A stretch of DNA of 64,000 bases from assembly GCF_020536995.1 (NCBI RefSeq), contig NC_068362.1, forward strand, positions 96,345,085 through 96,409,084, given 5' to 3'. Shown in pieces: positions 21,115-33,740 of this stretch (position 1 is its first letter; each line of letters starts with the position of its first letter). The position numbers and the translations under genes are program-made. Below the pieces are notes generated by a model. The model was not told the origin of the DNA. It saw only the letters and a program-made list of their open reading frames with translations, and did no database searches. This DNA comes from Dreissena polymorpha (lineage: Eukaryota; Mollusca; Bivalvia; Myida; Dreissenidae).

Positions 21115-23300
21115 GTAGCAGTACTTCCAATAGTTGTAGAAGAAGTGTTATAAGCAATAGTACGTCAACTAGTTGTAGAAGCAGTGGAATAAGTAGCAGT
21201 ACTACTAATATTTGTAGAAGCAGTTACATACTTAGTAGTACTACCAAAAGTTGTAGAAGCAGTTGTGAATGTAGTACCTGAACCACTTGTATGAGTAACC
21301 GTTGTACAAGTTGTTTCACTTCAACTGGTAGTACAAGTAATAGTAGACAACTTGAAATAAAAACAGTTGTATTAGTGATACAACTGATTCTACAAGAAGT
21401 ACCACTAGTAGAAGCAGCAGTTGTATAAGAAGTAGTACTACCACTAGGTATAGAACTAGTTGTACAAGTAGTGGTACTACCGCTAGTTATAGAATTAGTT
21501 GTACAAGTAGTGGTACTGCCACTAGTTATAGAATTAGTTGTACAAGTAGTACTACTACAAGTAGTTGTAGAAGTAGTTGCACAAGTAGAAGTACTGCAAC
21601 TTGTTGTAGAAACAGTTGTACAAGTATAAGCACTACCGACAGTTGTTGAATCCGTTGTACGAGTATAGTAATATCACTTATATTAGAATCAGTTGTATAA
21701 GTAGTACTTCAGTTAGTTATAGAATTAGTTGTAAAAGAAGTTGTAGCCATTAGTTGTAGTAGCCGTTGTACAAGAAGTAGTACTATCACTTGTTGTAGAA
21801 CAAATTGTATAATTAGTGGTACTGCCACTAGTTGTAGAAGCAGTTGTATAAGTAGTGGTAGTGCCATATGTTGTAGAAGCAGTTGTATAAAATGTGGTTC
21901 TAACCCTAGTTGTAGAAACAGTTGTATAAGTAGAAGTACTTCCACTAGTTATATAATTAGTTGTACAAGTAGTGGTACAACCCCTAGTTGTAGAAGCAGT
22001 TGTATAAGTAGTGGTACTACCACATGTTGTAGAAGCAGTTGTATAAGTGTCAGTGCTACCAATAGTTGGAGATGCAGTTGTACAAGTAGTTGTACTACCA
22101 CTTGTTATAGAAGCAGTTGTACATGTAGTAGTACTACCACTAGTTGCAGAAGCAGCTGTGTATAAGTAGTAATGAAAGCCAATAGTTGTAGAAGCAATGG
22201 TATAAGTAGTGGTAATTTCATTAGTTATAGAAGCAATTGAATAAGTAGTAGTACTAACACTTGTTGCAGAAGCAGATGCAAAAGTAGTAGTACTACAACT
22301 CGTTGAAGAAGTAGTTGTATAAGAAATAGTACTGCCACTTGTTGCAGAAGCAGTTGTATAAGTAGTAGTACTACTACCACTTGTGGCAGAAGCAGTTGCA
22401 AAACTAGTAGTACTACAACTAGTTGAAGATGTAGTTGTATAAGATATAGAACTGCCACTTGTTATACAAGCGGTTTCAAAAGTACTTCTACAACTAGTTG
22501 AAGAAGCAGTTGTATAAGATATAGAACTGTCACTTCTTAAAGAAGCAGTTGCAAAAGAAGAAGTACTACCACTTGTTGCAGAAGCAGTTACAAAAGGAGT
22601 AGTACTACAACAAATTGAAAAAGTAGTTGTATAAGAAATAGTGCTGCCACTTATTGTAGAAGCAGTTGTATCAGAAGTTGTACTATCACTTGTTGTAGAA
22701 ACAGTTGTATAAGTAGTAGTTTTACCAATAATTGCAGAAGCAGTTGCAAAAGTAGTAGTACTACAACTAGTTGTAAAAGCAGTTGTATAAGAAGTAGTAC
22801 TACCACTTGTTGCAGAAGCACTTGCAGAAGTAGTAGTTCTACAATTAGTTGTAGAAGCAGTTGTATAAGTAGTAGTACTACTACTTGTTGTAGAAGCAGT
22901 TGTACAAGTTGTAGTTCTACCACTTGCATAAGAAGCAGTTGTATAAGTAGTGATACTACCACTAGTTGTAAAAGACGTTTTATAAATATAGTACTACCAA
23001 TAGTTGTAGAAGCAGTTGTACAAGTAGTAGCTGAACCACTAGTATAAGTAGTCGTTTTGGAAGTTGTTCCACTACTACTAGTTGTAGAAGTAGCTTTACC
23101 AGCAGTGTATGACCATTAGTTGTAGAAGCAGTTGTATAAGATATAGTACTACTAATTGGTGTACAATAAGTAGTAGTTGAACAATTAGTAGCAGTACCAA
23201 TATTTGTAGAAGCAGTAGAACAGGTTGTTCCACTACCAATAGACGTAGAAGCAGTGGTATAAGACGGTAGTAGCAGTACCAATTGTTGAAGAAGTTGCTG
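21115..23300. repeat. 39-bp minisatellite (about 55 units)
   Basis: Diverged tandem units of AGTTGTAGAAGCAGTTGTAT followed by AAGTAGTGGTACTACCACT. The period of 39 is a multiple of three, so a reading frame can persist through it. Variation between units is substantial, so the array is old or has been shuffled. Confidence 0.85.
21728..22993 (-). CDS. Candidate mucin-like Thr/Ser-rich exon
   Basis: On the minus strand, one frame has no stop for 422 codons across the core of the minisatellite. It repeats a 13-residue unit close to TTSATTYTTTSGS, giving a protein dominated by Thr, Ser, Ala, Gly and Tyr with some Cys, as in O-glycosylated mucin-type regions. There is no ATG in frame, so it would have to be an internal exon. 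Outside these limits the frame is lost. The frame's codons (ACT, ACA, AGT, GCT) can rarely mutate to a stop in one step, so its openness is only weak evidence. It may be plain repeat. Confidence 0.25.
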
Positions 23301-23929
23301 AAGTATATCCACTATGTCACACTGTTTTTATAACTGCCCTACTTGTATACATTTGGTAAACCAATCCGTTCATGTGCATAAGCTTTCCGACATGTTTGAT
23401 CCACATAAATGAAAGTTAAAATCTCGAGTTTTATCATATTTAAGTTTTATAAATATAGTTTTAATTGTTATTATTCCTATATCATAAGGAATGTAAAATA
23501 TGTATTTTACAAAAGCTACTTTATGCATTGTACAACATGTATAAAGTTGTTTTTAGACATTTAATGCAACAACATATGATAGGATGTTTATATGTTTTGG
23601 TTAAAGAAAATTGCTCTAATTGATAAGTTACAGCTGGTATATCTATAAGACTCATGTATTCTTGAATGAAACCACATTTTCGAAATGAGCAGTTCAAGAC
23701 TTGAGCTTATTCGTTTTTTTTCCACGGAATCATTAACTGTATCAGATATTGCGTGTCTGCACATTAAATTGCCATAACTCGAATCAAAAGCCTGCTGTAT
23801 GTCACGTGAAACAATGATGTCTGATCTGCCCAATGGAAAATGACTTTGTGTAACGTAGCTTTATTCCAAGTGCGCATGTCGCATTATTAAAAATGTTGAG
23901 CTGTTCACTGAAGCAAGAGGAGCATCAAT
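23301..23929. other. 5' flank of the lectin gene
   Basis: No gene recognised. No clear TATA box or initiator element stands out before the ATG at 23930. Confidence 0.4.
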
Positions 23930-26093
23930 ATGTTTGGAAAACTGACGAAAGTAATGCTTCTGGTGCAATTATTTTTGAGATGTGAAAGCGCAGCAAAGAC
24001 ATCACAGTTCGTGCGAGTGTCTAACGCGATACAAATGCCATATGTGGCGATGTCGAGCTTATCTGTCAGGGAATTCTTTGATTGCGCTGCGCTTTGTCGT
24101 GACGACTGTTTCTTTTTGAAGTATGAGGACAGTGGATCGGGCTCAGGCACATGTGACCTGTACAATCTAAGAGACGCGAACTCGGCACAGCTTAAATTCG
24201 TGAATGGTTCAAATCTGTACAAAAAGGTAAACGCTTATTAACACTTAATTTACATGTTTGTTGAAAATAACGCACATCGTATCGATATGTTCATATATAT
24301 GTTCACACACACACACACATATATATTGCTATAAGAATCGGAAAGAATATTCTCAATAACACATATTGATTGATGGGGTATTCCATATTCATTTTAAATA
24401 TTTGAAATATGTATTAACGTGTTTTTTCGTTAATTGTATGATAAACAATTGAGAAGTGTGCTTTGGAGTAATGTCTTTTAAATGTTGTTTACCAAATTAT
24501 TATGAATAATTGTTCTAATTTAAGCGTACTCTGGGATTTATAAAAAAAATCAGCAGATTTAATGAATATTGACCATTTTTTAAATATAATTTAAATATTG
24601 AAACTTTTAAGAATTTTAGTTGTTATTCATATTCGATATCAGTTTATATATATCCTTTAACTAGCAAAAGCGAATCGGTTTTAAGGTAATATTGTCTTAG
24701 CTTAGGTTTCTTATGATGTTCAACAAATATATCAGTTACTGGTTTAACAAAGTAAACGGACTCGAGTGCTTCTGAATAAGCCATAGGGTTTCAATGTCAT
24801 CGAGCTAAAATTTCTAGGTTTAAACTAAAATAATACAAAGCAGCTCGAAATTGACAACGGGCGGTTTAAAGTCATATGATGCACCAATAAAGCCCGTGTT
24901 TGATAGGAGCATATACCGAAACTCATCTAGCATTTCAAACTCAGCTGAACGCGTCTCACTTGTTTTAATCCAAAGAAATGAGCCTTGCTCTGTGAAAAGG
25001 TGGTTAAATGAATGTGCGTAGTGTCGTCCCAGATTAGACTGTGCTGTCCGAACAGGCTAATCAGGAACGAAACTTTCCGCATTGATGATATTTTTCGATT
25101 AAAAAGGGCCTCTTCTTAGCAAAATTCCAGTTTAAGCGGCAAGTGCCTTCACTGATTAGCCTGTAGAGACTGCACAGGCTAATCTGCGACGACACTTTGC
25201 GCACATGCAGTAAACCGCTCCTTTTTACAGAGCACAGCCAAAATGGAGTCATACAGTCTTTGTATTGTTTCGTACTTAATATATGTGCATGATTTAAATC
25301 TGCATCTACGTGCGTTTGTTTAAATAATTTTTTTTACATAATTGTATCAATTAGTGTAATGATTTGCTTAATTCAGTTGTGATAGAAACGCAAAGACGTT
25401 TACTTTGTACTTTAGGTGAAAACAATAAGATGTGTGCATTTTTTGTACATATATATTATTTTAAAACAAAAATCATTGTTAAACAAACGCGCATATTTTT
25501 AATAAATTCTTCATGAATAACGACTTCAGTGAAGTAGTATTGGCTTTTAAAAGACAATCCTTGCGAATCATCGAACGGCTTTACAACTTTTCGAATGGCG
25601 ATCATTCATTTCAATAACTGACCATTCGAATAGTTATGTCACTCCCTAGTGTCGTATTTCATAGCAGGGCCAATCAGTTACAAACTTCGTACAAATATAT
25701 GTCATTTATACATACCCGAATAGACGTTTTCCAAATAATGTATATGATCTTATGTATTCTATTTGACAGGTCTATCCCCCCGCCGATATTTTTATTGGAA
25801 TCTTGGAAGAAAAAACATGGGGCGATGCGAGAGACTTCTGTCAGAGTCTGGGAAGCAACTTAGCCATCGCTGACAGCACCGCCAAGGTGGAGAGAATGTA
25901 CGGCCTGATAGGAAGTGTCCCAAGATTCTGGGTAGGAGGCAAGCTAAATGGGATAACCTGGAACTGGCTAAACGGGGCGGTCGTTACGCCCACTCCTAGG
26001 TACGATGGCGACGGAGCGTGTCTTGAGGTGTGGTATAGACTGTTGACCGATTGGAATTGCAATTTAAACTTAGCGTCATTTTGTGAATATTAG
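23930..26093 (+). CDS. Secreted PAN/apple plus C-type-lectin-domain protein (two exons)
   Basis: Exons 23930-24226 and 25770-26093 join in phase 0 (AAAAAG|GTAAAC donor, TTTGACAG|GTC acceptor) to give 206 residues. Residues 1-21 form a signal peptide (MFGKLTKVMLLVQLFLRCES). Residues about 25-95 have a PAN/apple layout (FDCAALCRDDCFFLKYE, then CDLYNLRD). Exon 2 is a C-type lectin domain: ARDFCQSLGSNLA, FWVGGKLNG, WNWLNG, GACLEVWY, DWNCN and a final ASFCEY. The Ca2+/sugar motifs are weak: there is no EPN or QPD before the central Cys, and WND is replaced by WNC, so sugar binding may be altered or lost. The protein would act outside the cell, perhaps in recognition of microbes or matrix, as proposed for the large bivalve lectin families. 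The intron holds MITE-C. Confidence 0.85.
24980..25239. mobile_element. MITE-C copy 1, in the lectin intron
   Basis: About 260 bp with imperfect inverted ends of about 60 bp: GCTCTGTGAAAAGG on the left, and CCTTTTTACAGAGC on the right. Internal CAGGCTAATC and GATTAGCCTG words form a hairpin. A diverged copy lies at 52566-52806. No coding capacity. Confidence 0.65.
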
Positions 26094-26194
26094 CTTTTAA
26101 AACAAGTTTCGAACGCGTGCAAAACATGACAATGTGTTATTGTAATGATCAATCTCAAAATAAGTTTACTATAACTTAATTCTGGTTATTTTCA

Positions 26195-26200
26195 AATAAA
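26195..26200 (+). promoter_or_regulatory. Poly(A) signal of the lectin gene
   Basis: AATAAA about 100 bp after the stop codon, at a usual distance for a short 3' UTR. Confidence 0.5.
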
Positions 26201-29200
26201 TATTAGCATCGTACCATCAAATAAGTTGAGTTATTTTCTTTTTTGAAAACTGTTTGACAAAAGAAAAATTTATGTTGAAAGATACTTTTACGAAAACTTT
26301 CCGTGCATTGTGTAAACTGACGGTACTGAAATCCGATTAATACATTACGTTCCGTACTAATATACGGTTAAATAAAGACAAGAACATCTCACTGAATTAC
26401 TGTTTTAGTTTAATCTAATATCCTGAGCACAAGCACAAACAAAACTTTATAAAAATATTGGATAAACAACTTGCGTACAATTAACGCCAATTGAGTTGAA
26501 GTGTATTTACAAAATACTGACGGCTTTGATAGGCTTCTTACTGTTGTCCGCTGGACTGCTCAAGTTGACCTTTATGTCGATGAAATTATGTTTATTTTTC
26601 CATAACATTTTAGTAATAAGTACCAAATTAGTCGCACAGCTCTGTGTATTATATATTTTGCACACGATTTGTATGGATCCATATACATTTAATTTATTTA
26701 TTTAAAGTTGAAGTTGATTTATTATTTAAGGGTTGTCATTATTAACCGATTGCCGATCGAATTCATCGGTTAAAATCTCCAGAAAATCGGTTGTTTTTCC
26801 CGAATCTTCAAAATTGCGATCGGAAGTTTTAATCTTGCAAACCGACGAGGAATAACCGCAGAGCGACGCCGGTTCATTCAGTCCGTTAACTCCGCCTAAG
26901 AGCTACTGTTTTCAATGAATTTCTCAGCGAGTGGCCAATATTGATTTTTTCCAGCTGTCAATTAAATTCTTCTTGGTAAGCGCATCAACCAATCAGCGCT
27001 CAGGCGGCCGAATACACGCCGACCCAACGTGAAACAGTATCAAATAACTGTACGTTTCACCGATTATCACTGACCTTATTTCAACGAATGTAGCTCTGCA
27101 GATAAAGCGTAATTATTAGGCTTTTTAGTTAGAGAAAAAGTTTCCGCATATAAAAAATGCTCTACGATTTTCTACAAAAATAAAAGGTATTAGCGACCTC
27201 TGCGCTACGAAGTTGTTATACAGCAATTAAATATTAGTCCACGCTTTCCCCGAGAAAGAATGACGTGATGTTGTAAATGAAGTCTAATTTTGGCATGATT
27301 ATCATCTGTACATAAAATACACGAGAAATGTGTCTTTGTTGCTAGAATTTTTTAAATTGAGTTTAAAAATACTTCAATTGAATAATGCATTTTGTTATAC
27401 AAATGGTCATAACACATAATTTTTTAAGTAGGTAAATAACGTGTTTTGAGATTTCCAAACCTGCATGAATGACCTGACAAGTTATATCACGATCCGGAAT
27501 GAAGTGTACACGGTAAAATTTAAAGAAAGACGCGTTTTTATTCTCAGAAATTCACTTTCACTTTCGCAAAATTTTCTAAAAGGTGGTGCATGTAACATAT
27601 TATTATTCACGCATGTTCAATGGGAATTCCCCAATCCCACAATTCAATTTGTATATGCACTTGCGTTAAATGGCGGACGACATTCATCGTCAATATTGGC
27701 CGTATTTTGGTTTAAAAAAAAGAAATCGTAATAATACTGGATTATCGGGTAATGGATAGAGTTGAACATGCAAAGAAATATCAATATAATATGTTTTTAC
27801 ATTGTACAGTATTTTAAATGTGAAAAACTTTAAAATGCCTCTTCTTTTAAGACCTCATTATAACTTTTTATGCTCTGAGAATAGCAGTATTTTGTCCCTA
27901 AAAATGTCTATAATTCGTTTTGGCCTGGACCCCCGGCATAATCGGTTACTATTAAAAAATAATCCTTTGTTTGCAATCGTAATGACAACCCATAATACAT
28001 GTAATTTGAAATGTTATAACGTGTTGCCTGAGACGTCCATGGAAGCGCAATAGAGTGATTCGGACGTCACTCCTTATTCTCCGAAACGATAATTTGTCCA
28101 GTGGCTGCAGCATGTGTTGGTATTCCAGAAGATGGTTGTTGTTCACGGCGACCTTAAATGACAAAAAGAGTGCGTTTTAGTTTACATCAAAGGCGTGTAA
28201 CAATAGATTATTACCATCATTTTAATAAACCATTCGTTCATCTCGGAGAAATAAGTTTTTCGTTTTAATATTTCATGCATATAAATGTATTTCATGTCTC
28301 AAAGAACTATAATCCTACCATGTACTGTGGTCCGTATTCAACAACTGTTTCTTGAATATTTATTTTAAAAAGATTGAGAATTATAAATATTATAGAACGT
28401 TTTGGCCTTCTGTGATAAGAGAGCTTTAGTGTGGAATCTCACTTTGTTCTGATAATCATTCTTATTAAAGATTGATGTGTTCATTGCTTTAATCCTCGGC
28501 TATGTATGTAAAAATCATGCCCATGGGGTTACATTTTGCCATCAGGTATCATACGATGTATACAGACTTATCGAGTAAATGACTGCTATAAAACCGCAAC
28601 GGTCGGCTAGCTCAGTTGCTAGACAGCTTGACCTATGTATAAGTCGTCAATTATTGATGCACTTTTCCTATAGTTTAAATGGGCCGATACTTTCCAATTG
28701 TGTGCATTTACACACCATTCAATCGCCTTCGCCTCCAGCGGCGACTGTTGATAATGCGACGACTAATATACTGTATACATGTCGGTTGAAAGAGACAATT
28801 GAAAAATGGCATGATGAGATGTGGACGTAACTCCTTGACCATATTCGAAATAACTATCAGATATTTTGATCACAAAAACTGTTTTAAGTTTTTCATCCGT
28901 AATTTGAAATAAAATGGGATGGGTGATTGGATTTTTTAAAAATAATTCATACTTTGACATTATTGAAACAAGTCTTTTACACGCAATATGTCTCCAAATC
29001 ATGTAGAGAGCAGTTGACTCTCATTATGCCGAAGTCGTATATATCGAATAAATGGAAATTTCAACAATAAAAGTTCATTCCCTTCGCAAAGTTGGGATAC
29101 AAGGTTTTTCTTATTTGAAACGCATGAATGAATTTACAACATTAAAAACAGCTACATGCAGGTTGAAAGTAATGCTGGAATCCTCTACTTGTTAACTTTC

Positions 29201-29464
29201 AGTATCGTTTTACACCTATATCTTTTTATAACTAGTCAAAAGTGTGCATCTTATAAATCGGGTTACTCGAATATCTGGAAAGAATGCGTAACATTTTGTT
29301 AATGGATGCTGCGAAGAATTGTGGATTTTCAAATGTCAGTTCTTCTTCTTCATTTATTGTACTATATCCCTCTCAGGGGCATTGTCGTACACGAAAAAAA
29401 GGTTTAAAAAGATCGCGGTGTGGCAAAGTTAAAATATTTTTTTAAACTATTTACAAATTCATAA
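26201..29464. other. Intergenic, one possible SINE relic
   Basis: No gene recognised. 28603-28660 has a tRNA-like A box (TAGCTCAGTTGCTAGA) but no matching B box, so it is at most a decayed SINE. A CCAATCAGCGCTC word near 26990 is CCAAT-box-like, without a gene attached. Other short frames have no protein character. Confidence 0.35.
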
Positions 29465-30745
29465 TCATTGTGGCTTATTTCGGTGCCATCCCTTCCTTGA
29501 ACACTTCAAGACTGGGAGCCGTCACAAGTTGGTTAGGCAGTTGGTTCCACAGTTTAGTTGCTGACGGAAAGAAGGAGTGTCGGAGGTAGTCAGTTCTGCA
29601 GTATGGAACGATGTATATAATACTGCTGCCTCTTGTGGATGATATAGCAGGGCGGAGGTAGGGGTCGGACGGAATATCAATAAGGTTATTGATTAAACGG
29701 TACATCATGGTAACCGTAGATGTTTGGCGTCTCGCTTGAAGGGGCTGCCATCCAATGTCTGCTATCATCTGTGAACTACTGCTTGTGGTTCGGTAATCCC
29801 CTTTCACAAAGCGAGCAGCGCGTCTCTGGACTGCTTCAAGTTGGTCAATACATGTCTGAGTGTGAGGATCCCATGCTGTAGCAGCGTACTCCAGTATTAG
29901 AAGCACTTAGATAGATTATGTACATTCTTCGACACTTAGTGGGCAGCTGGACAGGTTGCGCCTCAGGAAGCCTAGACTGTTGCTTGCCTCCCGGTTGACT
30001 GCAGCTACATGTGGTTTCCTTGACAAGTCATACGAGATAGTCACACCAAGGTGCCTTCCTTTACATGTGCAAGCTTCTGACCATGAATAAGGCACTCTGG
30101 CTTTATGGGGTGCCGCTTTTTTGAGATGTGTATAACTTCACACTTTGAAGGGTTGAAGGACATCTGCCAGTCCTTTTCCCATCTCTGTAAGGAATCCAGA
30201 TCAGACTGGAGTGTTGGTGCGTCTTGTGCTTTCTTGATCCTTCTGTATAGGAGAGTGTCATCAGCAAAGACCCTGTTTTTTAGGTTACAGTGCCTGGGAG
30301 GTCATTGATGTAGACCAGAAAGAGCAGAGGTCCAAGGACAGAGCCCTTGGGGACGCCTGCTGTGACGTTGTCTGAGTTGGAAAACTGTCCTTCTACTAGT
30401 ACCCGTTGGCTTCGACCAGATAGAAAGCTTTCTATTCAGATTAGGACTGAGCCTCTGATTCCGTAGTGACTCAGTTTCATGAGGAGTCGTTGATGTGGAA
30501 CAACATAGAAGTCTTTCGAGAAGTCGAGTAGAATCGCATCGATCTGTTCGCCAGCGTCAAGGGATGCACCAAGGTCATGTAGGATGAGGATAAGTTGCAA
30601 TTCGCAACTGCGTCTTCGCCGAAAGCCATGTTGTTGGCTGTATGGAAGCAGCAAAGACAAGCGTAAGCGCTGGGGCGTTTTCAGCTGCAATCTCCCTCAG
30701 GAACCGTGTTGGTATCGCGTCAGTCAGTGGTTGTGGGTTGTGGTT
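29465..30745 (-). mobile_element. LINE relic (CR1/Jockey-type reverse transcriptase), 5' truncated
   Basis: The minus strand reads, from 30745 down: a linker ending in APALTLVFAASIQ; QHGFRRRRSCELQL and AILLDFSKDF (RT core); [20 protein letters not shown]; a FADD catalytic box near 30251-30262; then a C-terminal domain with EYAATAWDPHTQ, QRRAARFV and TKLWNQLP ending at 29475. The endonuclease is absent. About 60 residues between the linker and QHGF are missing, and several frame changes break it, so it is dead. The motif set is that of CR1/Jockey-like LINEs. Confidence 0.8.
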
Positions 30746-30940
30746 ACATGTTAATGTACATTTGTGGATGAATAAATCTTCGCTGAATCACACTTCATAG
30801 CCCGATTTTTTTAATATTGCGAAAAATGTTGGAAAAACCTACTCATCCTGAAAAATTATCCATGAAACTTCAAAACATCCGGTCTTTAGCGCCACCTCGG
30901 TAATAGCATTGGCTCATTTATTAATGCATCGCAAAAAAAG

Positions 30941-31106
30941 AGGTATTTTGATCTTTTTAAACAAATAAGTATTGTTTCAGTAAAGTGCAACCGCGCGTTT
31001 GAACGGTTAGAAAAATGTCGGATCAGTGTGGTGACTTCATATTCCAAACGTGCGGTTGCACTTTACTGAAAAAAAATCTTAATTGTTTAAAAAGATCATT
31101 ATACCT
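30941..31106. mobile_element. Foldback element, 166 bp
   Basis: Inverted arms of about 60 bp: AGGTATTTTGATCTTTTTAA, TCAGTAAAGTGCAACCGC and on to CGTTTG, mirrored at the right end as GTGCGGTTGCACTTTACTGA down to AGATCATTATACCT. The loop is about 45 bp. No coding capacity. Confidence 0.65.
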
Positions 31107-31439
31107 ATAGAAAACTATCACGAATGAACGGGTTCTCCACTTTATCCCATTAAAAATTGTGAAAAAATTAAAAAGACATTAAAAAGGATAACTGGGTCGC
31201 GCTTAATTCTCACAACACAGATCTTAAAAAGTCACGTGGTATAGGCACCGTGTAGAATAAGATGTAAAATACCGTTTGACATCCAAGAGGAAATGACTTT
31301 TCAGGATAACATGCCCCGTACCCCAATAGCCCATGAGGCGTATACTCAGTCCACGCATGCCTTACGTTCAAACGAATTAATAAAAATCGAGACGTCTTGG
31401 TGGATGACGTTTCATGGATGACATCAATCAGTCGATCAA

Positions 31440-33740
31440 CCAACCTAACCAACATCCACCCACCTATTCAACTATATAAAAACTTATCAAACTATCCATC
31501 CACCTATACAACCATACATCCAGCCATGTATTCTCATATCCAACCATTAATCCTACTATCCAACCATCAAACCTGCATTCTATATATACTACACCCACCT
31601 ATCCAACCATCAAACCTGCAATCTATCCATACTAACCCCAACTACTCAACCATCCTTCCACCTATCCAACCATCCTTCCACCTATCTAACCATCCTTCCA
31701 CCTATCCAACCATCTTTCAACCTTTCCAATCATCCTTTCACCTATCCAACCATCCTTTCACCTATCCAACCATCCTTCCACATATTCAACCATCTTTCCA
31801 CCTGTCCAACCATTATTTCACCTATCCAACCAGCATTTCACCTATCCAACCATCCTTCCACCTATTCAACCATTCTTCCACCTTTTCAACCATCCTTCCA
31901 CCTATCCAACCATCATTCCACCTTTCCAACCATCCTTCCACCTATCCAACCATCCTTCAATCTATTCAACCATCCTTCCACTAATTCAACCATCCTTCCA
32001 CCTATCCAACCATCCTTCCACCTATTCAACCATCCTTCCACCTTTCCAACCATCCTTCCACCTTTCCAACCATCCTTCCACCTATCCAACCATCCTTCCA
32101 CCTATCCAACCATTCTTTCACCTATTCAACCATCCTTCCACCTATCCAACCATCCTTATACCTATTCAACCATCCTTCCACCTTTCCAACCATCCTTCCA
32201 CCTAATGGCTATCCAACCATCCTTCCACCTCTTCAACCATCCTTTCACCTATTCAACCAGCCTTCCACCTATTCAACCATCCTTTCACCTTTCCAACCAT
32301 ACTTCCACCTATCCAACCATCTTTTCACCTCTTCAACCGTCCTTCCACCTATCCAACCATCCTTCCACCTATTCAACCATTCTTCCATCTTTCCAACCAT
32401 CCTTCCATCTATTCAACCATCCTTTCACCTATTCAACCATCCATCCACCTATCCAACCATCCTTCCACCTATTCAACCATCCTTCCACCTTTCCAACCAT
32501 TCTTTCACCTATTCAACCATCCTTCCACCTATTCAACCATCCTCATACCTATTCAACCATCCTTTCACCTTTCCAACCATCCTTCCACCTAATGGCTATC
32601 CAACCATCCTTCCACCTTTTCAACCATCCTTCCACCTGTCCAACCATCCTTCCACCTATTAAACCATCCTTTCACCTTTCCAACCATACTTTCACCTATC
32701 CAACCATCCTTTCACCTATTCCACCGTCCTTCCACCTATTCAACCATCCTTCCACCTATTCAACCATCGTTCCACCATTCCAACCATTCTTCCACCTATC
32801 CAACCATCCTTTCACCTATTCAACCATCCATCCACCTATCGAACCATCCTTCCACCTATTCAACCATCGTTCCACCTTTCCAACCATCCCTCCACCTACC
32901 CAACCACCCTTCCACCCATTCAACCATCCTTCCACCTATTCAACCATCCTTCCACCTATTCAGCCATCCTTCCACCTATTCAACCATCCTTCCACATTGC
33001 CAACCATCCTTACACCTATCCAACCATCCTTTCACCTATTCAACCATCCTGCCATGTATCCAACCATCCTTCCACCTATCAAAATATCCAACCATCCTTT
33101 TACCTATCCAACCATCCTTCTATCTATCCGACCATCCTTCCACCTATCAAAATATCCAACCATCCTTCAACCTACCTTACCGTCCATCCACAGTTCCACC
33201 AAACCATCAATGAAAACATTCACCCTTATTTCAAACCATTCATTTACCTAACTCTGACTATCTATCCACCTATCAAACCATACACCTACATACCATCTAC
33301 CCAAATAGCAAAATATCCATTTAGCTATCTAACAATGCACTCAAATATCAAACCATCCACATACATGTATCTTGTAAACCACCCATCTATCTCTCCATCC
33401 ATGCACCTTCTATATAACCTTTCACCGACCTATCCAAACATTTTACCATTCACTTACTCATCCAAACACTTACCTATCTTTCCTACCACCAATTTATATA
33501 TCCAACCATCCATCTACATGAATAACCAATCAATCATCCACAAACCATCCACAAACCGCACATCCTCTACCCACCTATCCCCCTTCCTATCTAACAATCC
33601 ATCTACCTCTTCAACTATCCACTCTCATTTCAAACCATTCACTTACCTAAATAACCATCCATCGTATCAATCAAACTATCAATCCACTTATCCAGTTATC
33701 TATCCATCTACAAACCCACCAATCAACTCATCAGCGCAAT
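31440..33740 (+). repeat. 20-bp satellite, fading to the right
   Basis: Tandem CCAACCATCCTTCCACCTAT units, near-regular from 31640 to 33160 and degenerate to about 33740. Because the unit has no stop in any plus frame, long Pro/His/Ser/Thr-rich frames (31397-31984, 32205-33251) appear; they are by-products. A variant unit with CTAATGGCTATC occurs at about 32199 and 32589, so a block of about 390 bp has been duplicated. Confidence 0.85.

Noticed and set aside
28603-28660. tRNA-like A box
   Set aside because: No B box at a suitable distance; at most an old SINE relic.
31397-33251. Plus-strand frames of 195 and 348 codons, rich in Pro, His, Ser, Thr
   Set aside because: The 20-bp unit has no stop in any plus frame, so the frames are open by composition; no start context or splice sites.
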